21,002 nucleotides of DNA from contig DATCDK010000252.1 in the NCBI GenBank assembly GCA_036510735.1, forward strand, positions 1 through 21,002. Reading direction: 5' to 3'. Made by a program: the position numbers and the translations under genes. Below the pieces are notes generated by a model. That model worked only from the letters and a program-made list of their open reading frames with translations, did no database searches and was not told where the DNA came from. This DNA is from PALSA-607 sp036510735. Its GTDB lineage: Bacteria; Actinomycetota; Actinomycetes; Acidothermales; Acidothermaceae. This document shows positions 1-7,874 of the stretch, one piece after another (the first letter of the stretch is position 1; every line of letters begins with the position of its first letter).

Positions 1-261
1 CATTTCGCGGGTGACCTGTCGTGGGGCAAATGCGGAGGTTTCGGCGCCGACCGACGCGAGCCGTGCCGCGAACGAGAGGGGGATCGGCTGGCCGATGGCG
101 GCGCTCGTCCCTGCGCTACCGATCGGCAGCGCGGAGGATGCCGCAGGCCATCGGCTGTTTAAGCCCAGGCGTAAGAGCCACTCCACGACGGGGGAGCGGC
201 ACAAGTTGCCGGTGCAGACGACAAGGATCGTTCCCGATCGCACCCGGTCATCGCTGGTCAT
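1..261 (-). CDS. Low-molecular-weight protein tyrosine phosphatase, N-terminal 87 residues (runs off the window)
   Basis: The minus strand from ATG at 261 stays open to the window edge and encodes the N-terminal half of a low-molecular-weight tyrosine phosphatase (arsenate-reductase-like fold). The phosphate-binding loop C-X5-R-S is present as C16-TGNL-C21-R22-S23-P24, right after a first beta strand (ILVV, 12-15). The family landmarks SAGT (about 48-51), the following G-x-P-I and the APRQVTREM stretch at 79-87 are also in place. The catalytic Asp loop (DPY-like) lies beyond the edge. These enzymes remove phosphate from tyrosine in cytosolic proteins, in actinomycetes often in exopolysaccharide or stress signalling. 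GTG at 243 is an alternative start. The gene is divergent from holA across about 130 nt. The family is secure; the substrate is unknown. Confidence 0.86.
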   Translation of the reverse strand, partial: MTSDDRVRSGTILVVCTGNLCRSPVVEWLLRLGLNSRWPAASSALPIGSAGTSAAIGQPIPLSFAARLASVGAETSAFAPRQVTREM

Positions 262-391
262 CGGGCTGATTCTCGGCGTTTCGCGCGCGAGCCTTAGCCC
301 AAGCTCGGCTGGATCCGTTCGCCGCCAGCGGGTCCGTAGCGGCAGCGCCCGCCGCGTGGACGGCCGCGACTCGGTGTCCCGCTGGCATGGC

Positions 392-1375
392 ATGCTGCCT
401 GTCGTGTCTGCCGATCGCCGTCCTAGTTCGGTCGCCGTGGTTGTTGGCGACGAAGAGCTCCTCGTCGAACGGGCGATCACTGCAGTGACCAGCGCTGCCC
501 GGCTAGCTGACGCCGACACGGATGTGCGCGACCTCGCAGGCACCGCACTCGAGTCTGGCCAACTGGCCGAGCTGACCAGCCCGTCGTTATTCGGCGAGCG
601 GCGTGTTCTGGTCATCCGCGATGTCGAGCAACTGCCCAAAGAGGTCGTCGACGAGGTGATCGCATCGTGTCGCGACATCGCAGACGAGGTCGCAATCGTG
701 CTGGCCCACAAGGGTGGTGCTCGGGGCAAACCGTTGCTCGACGCGGTCGTCGGGCTGGGGGCGAGGCGGGTCGACTGCGCGAAGCTCACCAGGCCGGGGG
801 AGCGCGTCGACTTCGTCCGCGCCGAGTTCCGCACCAAGAATCGGGCCATCACCGACAATGGCGCGCGGGCCTTGATCGACGCGGTCGGCAACGACTTGCG
901 CGAAATCGCGGCAGCGTGCGCTCAGCTGTGCACAGACACCGATGGCCAGGTCGACGGCGAGCTGGTGGCTCGCTACTACCGCGGTCGCGCCGAAGCGTCG
1001 GGATTCGCGGTCTCCGACCGGGCGCTTGAGGGTCGGCTTGGCGGGGCGCTGGAACAACTGCGCTGGGCGTTGGCAGTCGGGGTCGCGCCGGTGTTGATCA
1101 CCAGCGCCCTCGCGCAAGGCATCAGGGCCCTGGCGAAGGTCGCGAGCGCTCCTCGGGGTCTACGCGGCGCCGACCTGGCTCGCGAACTGGAGATGCCGTC
1201 GTGGAAAGTCGATCGGGTCAGAGCTCAACTGCAGGGGTGGACGCCGACCGGCGTGGCGACCGCCGTGACGGCGATCGCGCGGGCTGATGAGCAGGTCAAA
1301 GGCGGTGGCACGGACGCCGGCTACGCGCTCGAGAAGGCGGTACTGGCCATCGTGGCGGCTCGCGCCGCGGCATAA
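392..1375 (+). CDS. holA: DNA polymerase III subunit delta (HolA)
   Basis: This is the delta subunit of the clamp-loader complex, which opens the beta sliding clamp during chromosome replication. The 327-residue product has the usual HolA length and order: a degenerate AAA+ domain beginning VAVVVGDEELLVERA near residue 15, a middle segment with SLFGERRVLVIRDVEQLP, and an all-helical C-terminal collar domain (from about 205, EQLRWALAVGVAPV). The frame is open upstream to position 11, but that part is antisense to the phosphatase gene and has no HolA-like sequence, so ATG 392 is chosen. GTG 404 is possible. No good Shine-Dalgarno precedes either. The 3' end converges on rpsT with 23 nt between them, as commonly seen in actinobacteria. 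comEC, often found just upstream, is absent here. Confidence 0.93.
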   Translation: MLPVVSADRRPSSVAVVVGDEELLVERAITAVTSAARLADADTDVRDLAGTALESGQLAELTSPSLFGERRVLVIRDVEQLPKEVVDEVIASCRDIADEVAIVLAHKGGARGKPLLDAVVGLGARRVDCAKLTRPGERVDFVRAEFRTKNRAITDNGARALIDAVGNDLREIAAACAQLCTDTDGQVDGELVARYYRGRAEASGFAVSDRALEGRLGGALEQLRWALAVGVAPVLITSALAQGIRALAKVASAPRGLRGADLARELEMPSWKVDRVRAQLQGWTPTGVATAVTAIARADEQVKGGGTDAGYALEKAVLAIVAARAAA

Positions 1376-1398
1376 CGAGATCTAGAGCAGCGCAGTCC

Positions 1399-1656
1399 CT
1401 AGAGCGAGGCGGCTTGCTTGGCCAGCGCTGACTTGCGGTTGGCGGCCTGGTTGGCGTGGATGACGCCCTTGCTGGCGGCCTTGTCGAGCTGACGAGTCGC
1501 GGCGCGCAGCAGTTCGGGCGCGTCGGGTGACCCGGCCGCTGCCGCTTCGCGGTAACGGCGAACATGGGTCTTGAGCGAGGACTTCACGGCCTTGTTGCGC
1601 AGCCGTGCCTTCTCGTTCGTGCCGATGCGCTTGATCTGGGACTTGATATTCGCCAC
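1399..1656 (-). CDS. rpsT: 30S ribosomal protein S20
   Basis: The 85-residue product is S20, a small basic three-helix protein that binds 16S rRNA in the body of the 30S subunit. The characteristic N-terminus MANIKSQIKRIGTNEKARLRN, the central SLKTHVRRY and the C-terminal GVIHANQAANRKSALAKQ are all present at family-typical length. Translation starts at GTG (1656-1654) with a GAGG Shine-Dalgarno 8 nt upstream (1665-1668, minus strand). The gene is monocistronic, convergent with holA and divergent from lepA across a 185-nt shared promoter region in which I could not define a convincing -10/-35 pair. Identification is secure. Confidence 0.98.
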   Translation of the reverse strand: MANIKSQIKRIGTNEKARLRNKAVKSSLKTHVRRYREAAAAGSPDAPELLRAATRQLDKAASKGVIHANQAANRKSALAKQAASL

Positions 1657-1841
1657 GCGGGAAGCCTCATCGTGTGTTCGGGGTCAGAATGCACAACTGC
1701 AAAATCCGCAGGTGCGACCACTCAGAGTACCCAAACGGCAGGTTCGGCGTCCAACCAGGCTCGCCGAGACTCTGAGAACGTCGGGCTCTTAGCCGAGCGT
1801 GGGACCATGGTGGAGCCCCCGACCCGACTCGAGAGAAGCGC

Positions 1842-3662
<1,821 letters not shown>

Positions 3663-3666
3663 CCGC

Positions 3667-4302
3667 GTGACACCCGCGACCGTGGTGGCCGTGAACGTCG
3701 GCCGCGGCAAGCCGATGCCGGGTAATTCGGGCATGAGCTCGATCGACAAGCGCGCGGTACAAGGCCGGGTAGCAGCGCGCCGGCTCGGGCTGGACGGCGA
3801 CTCGCAGACCGACACCGCCAACCACGGCGGCCCCGAGCAGGCTGTCTACGCCTATGCGATGGAAGACCTCGACGACTGGGCGCGGCTGCTCGATCGCGAA
3901 CTGCGGCCAGGTCAGTTCGGCGAGAACCTGTCGACCCGCGGACTCGACGTTACCGGTGCTCTAATTGGCGAGACGTGGCGCATTGGAACCACGTTGCTCC
4001 AGGTGACGCGCCCGAGAATTCCGTGCGTCGTTTTCCAGGACTGGCTCGCGGAGCCGCATTGGGTCAAGCGCTTCACCGACGATGGCCGGCCCGGCGCCAT
4101 GTTGCGGGTGCTCGAGGAAGGCGAGCTAGGCGAGGGCGACGACATCGTCATCGAGGACAGGCCGGATCATGACGTCACCATCGGCCTGGTCTTTCGGGCG
4201 AGGACGACGGATCGCAGCCTGATCCCGCGGATGCTCGATGCGCCCCAACTCCCGAAGGCCGACCACCAGTTCGCTGTCCGGTACACCGAGGAGAACTCCT
4301 AG
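3667..4302 (+). CDS. MOSC domain-containing protein (YiiM-like)
   Basis: The 211-residue product is a MOSC-domain protein. This beta-barrel domain is shared with the molybdenum cofactor sulfurase C-terminus, and stand-alone YiiM-type members have been linked to reduction of N-hydroxylated compounds with molybdenum cofactor. Seen here are the HGG motif at 53-55 (ANHGGPEQAV), the PGQFGENL segment at 81-88 and the candidate cofactor-ligand cysteine C120 in TRPRIPC, followed by a tail resembling the YiiM C-terminal helical region. The GTG start at 3667 is 4 nt after the lepA stop, and upstream in-frame codons lie inside lepA. The 3' end faces a minus-strand gene with only 4 nt between stops. The physiological substrate is not known, and the lepA linkage need not be functional. 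Confidence 0.92.
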   Translation: MTPATVVAVNVGRGKPMPGNSGMSSIDKRAVQGRVAARRLGLDGDSQTDTANHGGPEQAVYAYAMEDLDDWARLLDRELRPGQFGENLSTRGLDVTGALIGETWRIGTTLLQVTRPRIPCVVFQDWLAEPHWVKRFTDDGRPGAMLRVLEEGELGEGDDIVIEDRPDHDVTIGLVFRARTTDRSLIPRMLDAPQLPKADHQFAVRYTEENS

Positions 4303-4306
4303 CGAG

Positions 4307-4735
4307 TCAGCGCTCCGCTTGGCGACGCCCCCGCAGCACGAGGCCGGCGTCGACGAGCGCCGATTGCATGCGCAGCCGTTCCGCCTCGCGGTCGAGCCCG
4401 TCGGTGCCGTCGAGCCCCTCGGATACCTGGAGTGCCCGACAAGCCTCGACCAGCACGCGGTCGTAAGCGTTGGTCGTGGCGATCACCTTGGTGGCCTTGC
4501 CAGGGATCGGTCGAGGATCGGCATAGCTGTCAAGCCATTGCTGGAGCCGTCGCAGGCTCTTGGCGATGTCCTCGATCGGCGGCCCGACCGGTTCGGCCGG
4601 TGCGGGCAAGAATCGGTGCCAACGCCGACTCACGGCGTCTGCGATCTTCACGTGCAGGGCGACGCGGTTCGCCGGTAGCAATGCAAGTACGCAGATTGCG
4701 ACCGTCGCCGTAAGCCATAGCGCGAGCCAGAACAC
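4307..4735 (-). CDS. Small protein with one N-terminal membrane span, unknown function
   Basis: I do not recognise this 142-residue protein. From GTG 4735 it begins with a single hydrophobic segment (VFWLALWLTATVAICVLALL, about residues 1-20). A region follows that looks soluble and helical, rich in Arg and Leu (IEDIAKSLRRLQQWLD) and with an alanine/leucine-rich end. An AGGAGG lies 10 nt upstream of GTG 4735. The same frame stays open further upstream (GTG 4792 would add 19 residues, and beyond 4800 it runs through a 21-bp tandem repeat), but no ribosome site supports those starts. Codon third positions are mostly G or C, consistent with real coding. It converges on the MOSC gene and is divergent from hemW. 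It may be a membrane-anchored accessory protein; no role is proposed. Confidence 0.65.
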   Translation of the reverse strand: MFWLALWLTATVAICVLALLPANRVALHVKIADAVSRRWHRFLPAPAEPVGPPIEDIAKSLRRLQQWLDSYADPRPIPGKATKVIATTNAYDRVLVEACRALQVSEGLDGTDGLDREAERLRMQSALVDAGLVLRGRRQAER

Positions 4736-4745
4736 CAGCCTGCCG

Positions 4746-4751
4746 CCTCCT
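4746..4751 (-). promoter_or_regulatory. Shine-Dalgarno AGGAGG deciding the start of the 4735 gene
   Basis: A full AGGAGG on the minus strand lies 10 nt before GTG 4735. It is the only strong ribosome site in the long open frame that continues upstream through the hemW start, so it is used to set the start. Confidence 0.55.
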
Positions 4752-4802
4752 CGGGCACTCCTGATTCTGCTCCCATAACGGGCCAACTGCACTACTGGTT
4801 TG

Positions 4803-4844
4803 GCGCGGAGCGCAGATCGTAGTGCGCGGAGCGCAGGTCGTAGT
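4803..4844. repeat. Two tandem copies of a 21-bp unit upstream of hemW
   Basis: Positions 4803-4823 and 4824-4844 are adjacent 21-bp copies that differ at one base (A4816 versus G4837). A partial third copy, starting GCG, may follow. They lie between the divergent starts at 4735 (minus) and 4862 (plus). The length is a multiple of three, so the open minus frame is preserved and would read a repeated LRxALRA peptide if translated. Confidence 0.9.
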
Positions 4845-4861
4845 GCGGCTGTGCGCAGAAT

Positions 4862-6085
4862 GTGACCGTGCCATCGACATTGCCGGACGGCGACCCGCAG
4901 CCGGCCGACGGAGCCCTGCCCCCCGACGTCCTGGCTGCCGCCGGATCGCGGCCGTTCAGCGTCTACATCCACGTGCCCTATTGCGCGACCCGCTGCGGCT
5001 ACTGCGACTTCAACACCTACACGGCCTCCGAGCTCGGCGGAGGGGCGAGCCAGGCGTCCTACGCCCACGATGCGATCGCGGAACTGAAGCTCGCCCGCGG
5101 GGTGCTCGGCGACGTCGACCTGCCCGTGCAGACGGTGTTCTTCGGCGGTGGCACTCCGACGCTGCTGCCGGTGGCCGATCTCGCGGCGATGCTCACCGCC
5201 GTCCGCGACCTTTTTGGGCTTGCTCGTGATGCGGAGGTGACGACTGAGGCCAACCCGGAATCGGTCGATGCCCGTTCATTGGCGGCGCTTCGCGACGCTG
5301 GCTTCACCCGGGTCAGTCTCGGCATGCAGTCGGTGCGTCCGCACGTGCTTGCGGTTCTCGACCGCGTGCACACGCCAGGTGCGCCGGCTTTGAGAGTCGC
5401 CGAAGCCAGGGCCGCTGGCTTTGAACACGTCAGTCTTGACCTGATCTACGGCACCCCAGGCGAATCGGACGACGATTGGCGGGCGTCGCTTGATGCCGCG
5501 ATCGCTGCCGAGCCAGACCACATCAGTGCCTACTCACTCATCGTTGAGGACGGGACGCGGCTCGCTGGCCGGGTGGCCCGCGGTGAACTTCCTAGGCCGG
5601 ACGACGATGTGCTGGCCGATCGCTACCTGATCGCCGACGAGATGCTGACGGCCGCGGGGTTCGGCTGGTACGAGGTGTCGAACTGGGCGAAGCCGGGTGG
5701 GCAGTGCCGGCACAACTTGGCGTACTGGCGCAGTTTCGATTGGTGGGGCGTTGGTCCAGGTGCACACAGTCACGTCGACGGCGTGCGCTGGTGGAACGTG
5801 AAGCACCCGACGGCATACGCGGCACGGCTCTCGGCCGGTGTCAGCCCGGGCTACGCGCGCGAGATTCTTGACGCTTCAACTCGGCGGGTGGAGCGGGTGC
5901 TGTTGCAACTGCGTCTCGTCGAGGGTCTCGACTTGCGCGAACTGGACGACGTCGGTCGCGCCGCTGCGATCGCCGAGGTCGCGGCTGGTTTGCTCGAACC
6001 GGCGGCGTTCGAGCAGGGGCGCGGCGTACTTACCCGCGACGGTCGGTTACTCGCGGACGGCGTGGTGCGGCGTTTGCTCGACTAG
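4862..6085 (+). CDS. hemW: Radical SAM heme chaperone HemW
   Basis: HemW is a radical-SAM-fold heme-binding protein that delivers heme to membrane-bound respiratory enzymes. It was long misannotated as oxygen-independent coproporphyrinogen oxidase. The 407-residue product has the Fe-S motif C41-ATR-C45-GY-C48 followed by DF. The Phe two positions after the third Cys is typical of HemW, where HemN has a fourth Cys. FFGGGTPTLL (SAM-binding GGG), TTEANPES, SLGMQS, DLIYGTPGE and the HemN C-terminal domain region (RHNLAYWRSFDWWGVGPGAHSH) are all present. GTG 4862 is chosen as the first start in the frame, with GTG 4868 as an alternative. No Shine-Dalgarno is visible. A 20-nt N-terminal extension rich in Pro/Asp/Gly precedes the core. 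The gene appears monocistronic, since minus-strand material follows. Confidence 0.95.
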   Translation: MTVPSTLPDGDPQPADGALPPDVLAAAGSRPFSVYIHVPYCATRCGYCDFNTYTASELGGGASQASYAHDAIAELKLARGVLGDVDLPVQTVFFGGGTPTLLPVADLAAMLTAVRDLFGLARDAEVTTEANPESVDARSLAALRDAGFTRVSLGMQSVRPHVLAVLDRVHTPGAPALRVAEARAAGFEHVSLDLIYGTPGESDDDWRASLDAAIAAEPDHISAYSLIVEDGTRLAGRVARGELPRPDDDVLADRYLIADEMLTAAGFGWYEVSNWAKPGGQCRHNLAYWRSFDWWGVGPGAHSHVDGVRWWNVKHPTAYAARLSAGVSPGYAREILDASTRRVERVLLQLRLVEGLDLRELDDVGRAAAIAEVAAGLLEPAAFEQGRGVLTRDGRLLADGVVRRLLD

Positions 6086-6099
6086 TCGGTAGGCCTCGC

Positions 6100-6336
6100 T
6101 CAGGCGGCCTGCTCTGATTGGGCCATGGTCCCAGCCGGGTAAGGCTCCGCCGGCACGCCGCCGGGATGTCTGCGGGCGATGATGAACGCGACGGCGTGCA
6201 CGATGGCCATGCCGTACAGCTAGGCGTTCACCACCCACTGGGTGCCGGCCCCCCTTAGCTTCTCGTTGGGATGCGACCTGCTCTGCGGTGAGAGCTCGCG
6301 TGCGATGTCCCTCCCGCTTCCACTGTGCCGGGTCAT
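6100..6336 (-). pseudogene. Small membrane-type ORF interrupted by an in-frame TAG
   Basis: From ATG 6336 (GGAGG lies 10 nt upstream on the minus strand) the frame reads 38 codons, ending HPNEKLRGAGTQWVVNA, to a TAG at 6222-6220. It then continues in the same frame for 39 further sense codons (LYGMAIVHAVAFIIARRHPGG and so on) to TGA at 6102-6100. Third positions are strongly G/C-biased on both sides of the TAG, and the hydrophobic helix spans it (VVNA-stop-LYGMAIVHAVAFIIA). This suggests one gene in which a TGG or CAG codon became TAG. I do not recognise the family. Alternatives are two short proteins (a second ATG, reading MAIVHAVAF, lies just after the stop) or a sequencing error. Confidence 0.55.
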
Positions 6337-6408
6337 GCCCAGGGCCCCTCCGCATCTACGACGGCAGCTCTTCACCATCGTGTTGCGTGGCACTACGAGG
6401 TTCCTACG

Positions 6409-6448
6409 AAAAGACGCACGCCCCGCCGATGAAGGACGGGGCGTGCGT
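6409..6448 (-). terminator. Rho-independent terminator of the 7036-6460 gene pair
   Basis: A perfect 12-bp stem (ACGCACGCCCCG at 6414-6425 pairing with CGGGGCGTGCGT at 6437-6448) encloses an 11-nt loop. On the minus strand it is followed by a short T run (6412-6409). It lies 11 nt after the stop at 6460, which fits termination of the minus-strand cassette. Confidence 0.85.
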
Positions 6449-6459
6449 GATGGTTCTGG

Positions 6460-6711
6460 TCAGGCCGAGTGCGACAGCGCCACGTCGATGTCTACTTGAA
6501 CCTTGACGATGTCGCCGCCGCGCTCGGTCACCCGACCGTGGAGCACGACATCGTCGTGGTCGATGAGCGTCACACGGTCACCAACCTGCGGGTCGAACGT
6601 TTCGTCGTTTCCCCGCGGTCCGTAGGAAATCAGAGAGCTGACGACGCAGTCGGGCCCGATGTCGTTCGGGTCGTAGAGCAGGTCGACAGCGCCTTCGGTC
6701 ATGGTCGTCAT
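6460..6711 (-). CDS. Hypothetical 83-residue protein, second gene of a two-gene cassette
   Basis: I do not recognise this small acidic protein. It starts at ATG 6711 (MTTMTEGAVDLLYD). Its N-terminal half holds DPNDIGPDCVVSSLISYGPRG. Its second half (FDPQVGDRVTLIDHDDVV, then LHGRVTERGGDIVKVQVDID) alternates hydrophobic and polar residues with a GDxV turn, like a small SH3/OB-type beta barrel. There is no membrane span or signal peptide. The Shine-Dalgarno (AAGGTAGG) contains the TAG stop of the upstream gene, with a 7-nt gap, so the two genes are very likely translationally coupled. A strong terminator follows 11 nt downstream. Codon bias is normal for the window. A scaffold-like or antitoxin-like role cannot be excluded, but nothing shows it. 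Confidence 0.8.
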   Translation of the reverse strand: MTTMTEGAVDLLYDPNDIGPDCVVSSLISYGPRGNDETFDPQVGDRVTLIDHDDVVLHGRVTERGGDIVKVQVDIDVALSHSA

Positions 6712-6718
6712 GCTATGC

Positions 6719-7036
6719 CTACCTTCCTTCCCATACAGGGTTGTCGACCGGCCCATGAAAATGCGGCCGGACGCGAGCGAACTGTTCCGGCGTCGGCTCG
6801 GAGAGCACAACGGACCAGTGCAGCCGCTCGCTGGTGGGCAGGAGCGGGAAACCGGACCGGAGTAGATCGGGTCCGTACGCTTCCAGAACCTTTGGACGTC
6901 GCCGCAGGCCGAGCTCCGCGTGCGACGTGGCACAGGTGAACGCAAGCGCCTCGTCGGTGAGTGTGTTCACGCCCAGTCGCAGAACGACCAGCCGCTCCGG
7001 CACGCCTTCGTCGCGCAGGACGATGTGTTTCGACAT
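6719..7036 (-). CDS. Hypothetical 105-residue protein, first gene of a two-gene cassette
   Basis: This protein is unrecognised. It starts at ATG 7036 (MSKHIVLRDEGVPERLVVLR), with AAAGGA about 6 nt upstream. ATG 7042 is in frame but overlaps that ribosome site. It is soluble, with mixed alpha/beta character, and contains a single Cys in AFTCATSHAELGL. It ends with HWSVVLSEPTPEQFARVRP and HFHGPVDNPVWEGR. No catalytic motif that I know is visible. The stop sits inside the ribosome site of the 83-residue gene 7 nt downstream, and both share the terminator at 6409-6448, so they form a compact two-gene unit. The divergent gene at 7170 encodes a triple-repeat membrane protein. Function unknown. Confidence 0.8.
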   Translation of the reverse strand: MSKHIVLRDEGVPERLVVLRLGVNTLTDEALAFTCATSHAELGLRRRPKVLEAYGPDLLRSGFPLLPTSERLHWSVVLSEPTPEQFARVRPHFHGPVDNPVWEGR

Positions 7037-7049
7037 GCGCATCCTTTCG

Positions 7050-7157
7050 TCAGTTGGGCAGTGCCTCCTTCACCGTGCGCGCGGGACGCTCCGGCGCATC
7101 GGCAAACTGTCCTTTCGTGCGGCGCCGTAGGTACGCTCCGCTGTTGAATGCGGTTCG
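7050..7157 (-). other. Start-less coding-like stretch upstream of the 7036 gene
   Basis: Between in-frame stops at 7160-7158 and 7052-7050 the minus strand reads 35 sense codons (including GAYLRRRTKGQFADAPERP) with mostly G/C third positions, but has no ATG, GTG or TTG before residue 29. It could be a remnant of a former gene or chance in a promoter/leader region. A strong AAGGAGG lies inside it (minus strand, 7069-7063) without a matching start codon at normal spacing. Confidence 0.25.
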
Positions 7158-7169
7158 TCAAGGGGCGAT

Positions 7170-7874
7170 ATGAGCGGCGTAACGAGCGAGCACGTCGGCG
7201 TTGCCGGCAAATCGGGGCCAGGGCAGTCAAGCCGCCCGGTGCCGCGGTTCACGCTGCCAGCCCTGGTCGTTGGTTTCGTCCTGATCGTCGCCGCGGGCTA
7301 CGCCTTTAAGTGGCGCTGGACCGGCTTCAACAAGGACGACCAGCTGTGGGACCTGATGCACGTCGTGCTACTGCCAGTCGTGCTCGCCACGTTGCCGCTT
7401 TGGTACCGCACACGCGAGCGCTGGATGATCGGCTGGCGGTGGGTCTTAGGCGGCGTCGTCGTGGCGTTTATCGTCCTGGTCATCGGCGGATACACCCTCG
7501 GGTGGACGTGGACGGGCTTTCCCGGCAACACCTTCTGGGATTGGCTCGAGCTACTTGCGCTGCCCGTCGTCGTCGCGTTCCTGCCGTTGTGGTTCGAGAC
7601 GCACGCGACCATGGCCCGCGAGTGGCGTCTTGTCGCAGGTGCGTTGCTGGTCGGCTTCGTCGTCGTGGTGATCGGCGGGTACCGGCTGCACTGGGCCTGG
7701 ACAGGCTTCGAGGGCAACACGTTTCGCGATTGGCTGTCGTTGTTGATCGTGCCGTTCCTGTTGCCGGCAAGCCTCGCCTGGTTCGCCGCCCGCGACCGAG
7801 CCAGGCACGAGGCCGAGGGAACTGACCAACCGGAGGCTGCTAAGGCAACGGCATCACCCGAAGGAGCTGAGTGA
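7170..7874 (+). CDS. Membrane protein with three tandem two-helix repeats
   Basis: The 234-residue product is an integral membrane protein, not assigned to a family I know. After a 26-residue Gly/Ser-rich N-terminus it contains three copies of one unit of about 63-64 residues. Each unit is a hydrophobic helix ending in GY-x-L-x-W-x-WTGF (GY at 43-44, 107-108 and 170-171), a short loop (GNTF in copies 2 and 3, NKDD in copy 1), then WDWLxLLxLPVV and a second helix ending PLW. Six membrane spans are predicted. The conserved Trp-rich loops would all lie on one face. The C-terminus is charged (RDRARHEAEG) and soluble. ATG 7170 is preceded by AAGGGG about 4 nt upstream. Its last 35 nt overlap the 3' end of the convergent gene 7840-9285. 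A transport or sensing role is only a guess. Confidence 0.88.
   Translation: MSGVTSEHVGVAGKSGPGQSSRPVPRFTLPALVVGFVLIVAAGYAFKWRWTGFNKDDQLWDLMHVVLLPVVLATLPLWYRTRERWMIGWRWVLGGVVVAFIVLVIGGYTLGWTWTGFPGNTFWDWLELLALPVVVAFLPLWFETHATMAREWRLVAGALLVGFVVVVIGGYRLHWAWTGFEGNTFRDWLSLLIVPFLLPASLAWFAARDRARHEAEGTDQPEAAKATASPEGAE

Noticed and set aside
11..391. Upstream in-frame extension of holA, which would make a 454-residue protein
   Set aside because: The region is antisense to a well-supported tyrosine phosphatase gene, and the extra residues have no HolA-like character.
1376..1398. Possible terminator between convergent holA and rpsT
   Set aside because: Only a 5-bp TCTAG/CTAGA match with a long loop and no T run.
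7130..7165. TTGACG as a -35 for the minus-strand cassette
   Set aside because: The nearest -10-like TACCTA is 22 nt away, too far for a normal promoter.
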